NCBI GenBank assembly: GCA_937989795.1
Contig: CALKBB010000083.1
Span: 1 to 7,588, forward strand
DNA from: an uncultured Collinsella sp.
GTDB lineage: Bacteria > Actinomycetota > Coriobacteriia > Coriobacteriales > Coriobacteriaceae
Length of the DNA: 7,588 nucleotides
Direction of reading: 5' to 3'
In this document: positions 6,337 to 7,588 of the stretch, in pieces
Layout of the letters: every line of letters begins with the position of its first letter
How positions within the stretch are numbered: the stretch's first letter is position 1
The notes under the pieces: model-generated
Seen by the model: only the letters and a program-made list of their open reading frames with translations
Databases searched by the model: none
Told to the model about the DNA's origin: nothing
Translations under genes and position numbers: made by a program

Positions 6337-7473
6337 ATGCGTCTGCCCATGAACACCTCGCTTGCCACGCTCAAGCCCTCCGGCATTCGCCGGATCAACG
6401 CGCTCGCCGCGCAGCATCCGGGATGCATTGCGCTTGCGCTCGGCGAGCCCGATTTTCCCACGCCCGATGTGATTAGCGCCGAGGTAACCGCTTCGTTGGA
6501 CCGCGGCGATACGCACTATCCGCCCAACAACGGTCGCCCCGCCTTGCGTGAGGCGTTGTCTGCCTACATGGGAGATGCGGGCCTGGCGTTTTCCGCCGAT
6601 GAGGTCATCCTGACCGACGGCGCGACCGAGGCCCTGTCGGCAACATTCATGGCTATGCTCAACCCCGGCGACGAGGTCATCATCCCCACGCCGGCCTTTG
6701 GCCTGTACGAGAGCATTGTCGTGGCCAACCACGCCAAGGCGGTCTTCTTGGATACGGAGCCTGCTCAGTTCCAGATCGACGAAGATGCACTTCGTGCCTG
6801 CGTGACGCCGGCGACCAAGGCCATCGTCATCTGCTCGCCTAACAATCCTACGGGCTGCATCCTTGATGCGGCATCGCTCGACGCCGTGGCGCGTGTGGCG
6901 AAGCAGACGGGCGTATACGTGGTCTGCGACGACGTATACAACCGCTTGGTCTACGTGGATGGCTACAAGCGCTTTGCCCAGCGTCACCCAGAACTTCGCG
7001 AGCAGACGGTAGTTATCGAGAGCTTCTCCAAGCCCTGGGCCATGACCGGCTGGCGTCTGGGCTGGCTCGCAGCGGCAGCCCCCGTCATCGTCGAGATCGC
7101 AAAAGCCCACCAATACCTAGTATCGAGCGCCGTCTCCTTTGAGATGGACGCTGCGGCCCGAGCCCTGACCGTCGACCCAACCCCCATGCTCAAAGTCTAC
7201 CGAGCCCGCCGCGAATGCGTGCTCGCAGCCCTTAATAACATGGGCCTCGACGTCGTAGAACCCGCAGGAGCCTTCTACGCCTTCCCCAGCATCAAACAAT
7301 TCGGCCTAACAAGCGAAGACTTCTGCATCAAAGCCATCAAAGACGCCAACGTAGCCCTAGTCCCCGGAGACTGCTTCGGCACCGAAGGCCACATCCGCCT
7401 CAGCTACTGCGTGAGCGATGAAAACCTGGACGAAGGCCTAAATCGCCTGTCCACCTTCATTTCGACCTTATAG
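6337..7473 (+). CDS. Pyridoxal-phosphate aminotransferase, class I/II (aspartate aminotransferase fold)
   Basis: This 378-residue fold-type I aminotransferase transfers an amino group between an amino acid and a 2-oxo acid in the cytoplasm. Seen: LGEPDF (35-40), substrate-loop HYPPNNGRPALREA (60-73), DGATEAL cofactor-phosphate region (94-100), SPNNPTG with Asn170 (167-173), CDDVYNRL with Asp198 and Tyr201 contacting the pyridine ring, SFSKPWAMTGWRLGW with Schiff-base Lys232 and Arg240, and HIRLSYC with Arg354 expected to hold the substrate carboxylate. It is complete, though slightly shorter than the usual 390-400. The substrate (aspartate, aromatic, alanine or other) cannot be told. ATG at 6337 has AGGA five bases upstream; ATG at 6349 is an alternative. 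It is a single gene, divergent from the complement-strand gene. Oddity: codon choice changes abruptly at about residue 253 (base 7095), from G-ending to A-ending Lys, Glu and Gln codons, while the protein stays intact. Confidence 0.93.
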   Translation: MRLPMNTSLATLKPSGIRRINALAAQHPGCIALALGEPDFPTPDVISAEVTASLDRGDTHYPPNNGRPALREALSAYMGDAGLAFSADEVILTDGATEALSATFMAMLNPGDEVIIPTPAFGLYESIVVANHAKAVFLDTEPAQFQIDEDALRACVTPATKAIVICSPNNPTGCILDAASLDAVARVAKQTGVYVVCDDVYNRLVYVDGYKRFAQRHPELREQTVVIESFSKPWAMTGWRLGWLAAAAPVIVEIAKAHQYLVSSAVSFEMDAAARALTVDPTPMLKVYRARRECVLAALNNMGLDVVEPAGAFYAFPSIKQFGLTSEDFCIKAIKDANVALVPGDCFGTEGHIRLSYCVSDENLDEGLNRLSTFISTL

Positions 7474-7588
7474 TCCTCAGGGACGCAACACATCAGCCCA
7501 CCGACCCAAGCATTATGAGCGGGGCGCGCCGGCCAACGGCAACCCTGGCTGTCCCAAAGTCAACACAGGTCGCGCCGCCAAAGGCCAG

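Noticed and set aside
6304..7113. A 269-codon complement frame inside the aminotransferase gene
   Set aside because: Shadow of a gene with complete PLP-enzyme motifs. It ends close to where the codon usage of the real gene changes, because A-ending codons create stops on the other strand.
7493..7588. A 31-codon complement frame running in from the right edge and ending at TGA 7495-7493
   Set aside because: Possible C-terminus of a gene outside the window, but another frame is also open there for 25 codons and I recognise neither; too short to support.

Overview
The window is a stretch of bacterial chromosome with seven protein-coding genes and no RNA gene, insertion sequence or CRISPR array that I can see. 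GC content looks like high 50s to about 60 percent by eye. The high GC, gene types and protein wording suggest an intestinal actinobacterium of the Coriobacteriia, most likely Collinsella. That assignment is inference from familiarity, not from a search.

Layout. Bases 1-1241 hold the 3' part of a glycoside hydrolase family 4 (GH4) gene whose N-terminal Rossmann segment lies outside the window. A GC-rich hairpin follows, then a 275-residue polytopic membrane protein that I do not recognise (1332-2159). These two genes are visibly less GC-rich than the rest. After a 174-base gap with an extended -10 promoter and two small palindromes comes a SotB/YdeA-type sugar efflux transporter of the major facilitator superfamily (2334-3530). 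A short gap with a strong inverted repeat then leads to a cytoplasmic GH13 alpha-amylase-family enzyme (3639-5015). Three bases after its stop begins a hypoxanthine-DNA (deoxyinosine) glycosylase (5019-5582). On the opposite strand, ending one base from that stop, lies a 219-residue protein resembling a degenerate flavodoxin or FMN reductase (6243-5584). It is divergent from a class I/II PLP aminotransferase (6337-7473). The last 115 bases are non-coding as far as I can see.

How the genes relate. Three gene products concern carbohydrate: hydrolysis of (probably phosphorylated) glycosides, sugar efflux, and intracellular maltodextrin breakdown. They do not form one operon, because gaps, hairpins and a promoter separate them. 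The only clear two-gene transcription unit is amylase plus deoxyinosine glycosylase, an unexpected pairing of sugar hydrolysis with DNA repair.

I found no convincing new multi-gene system. The most striking signal is a sharp change in synonymous codon choice inside the aminotransferase gene near base 7095: Lys, Glu and Gln codons switch from almost all G-ending to almost all A-ending. This suggests a recombination junction or an abrupt change in strand composition. The inverted repeat with a possible pseudoknot ahead of the amylase gene is also worth a look.
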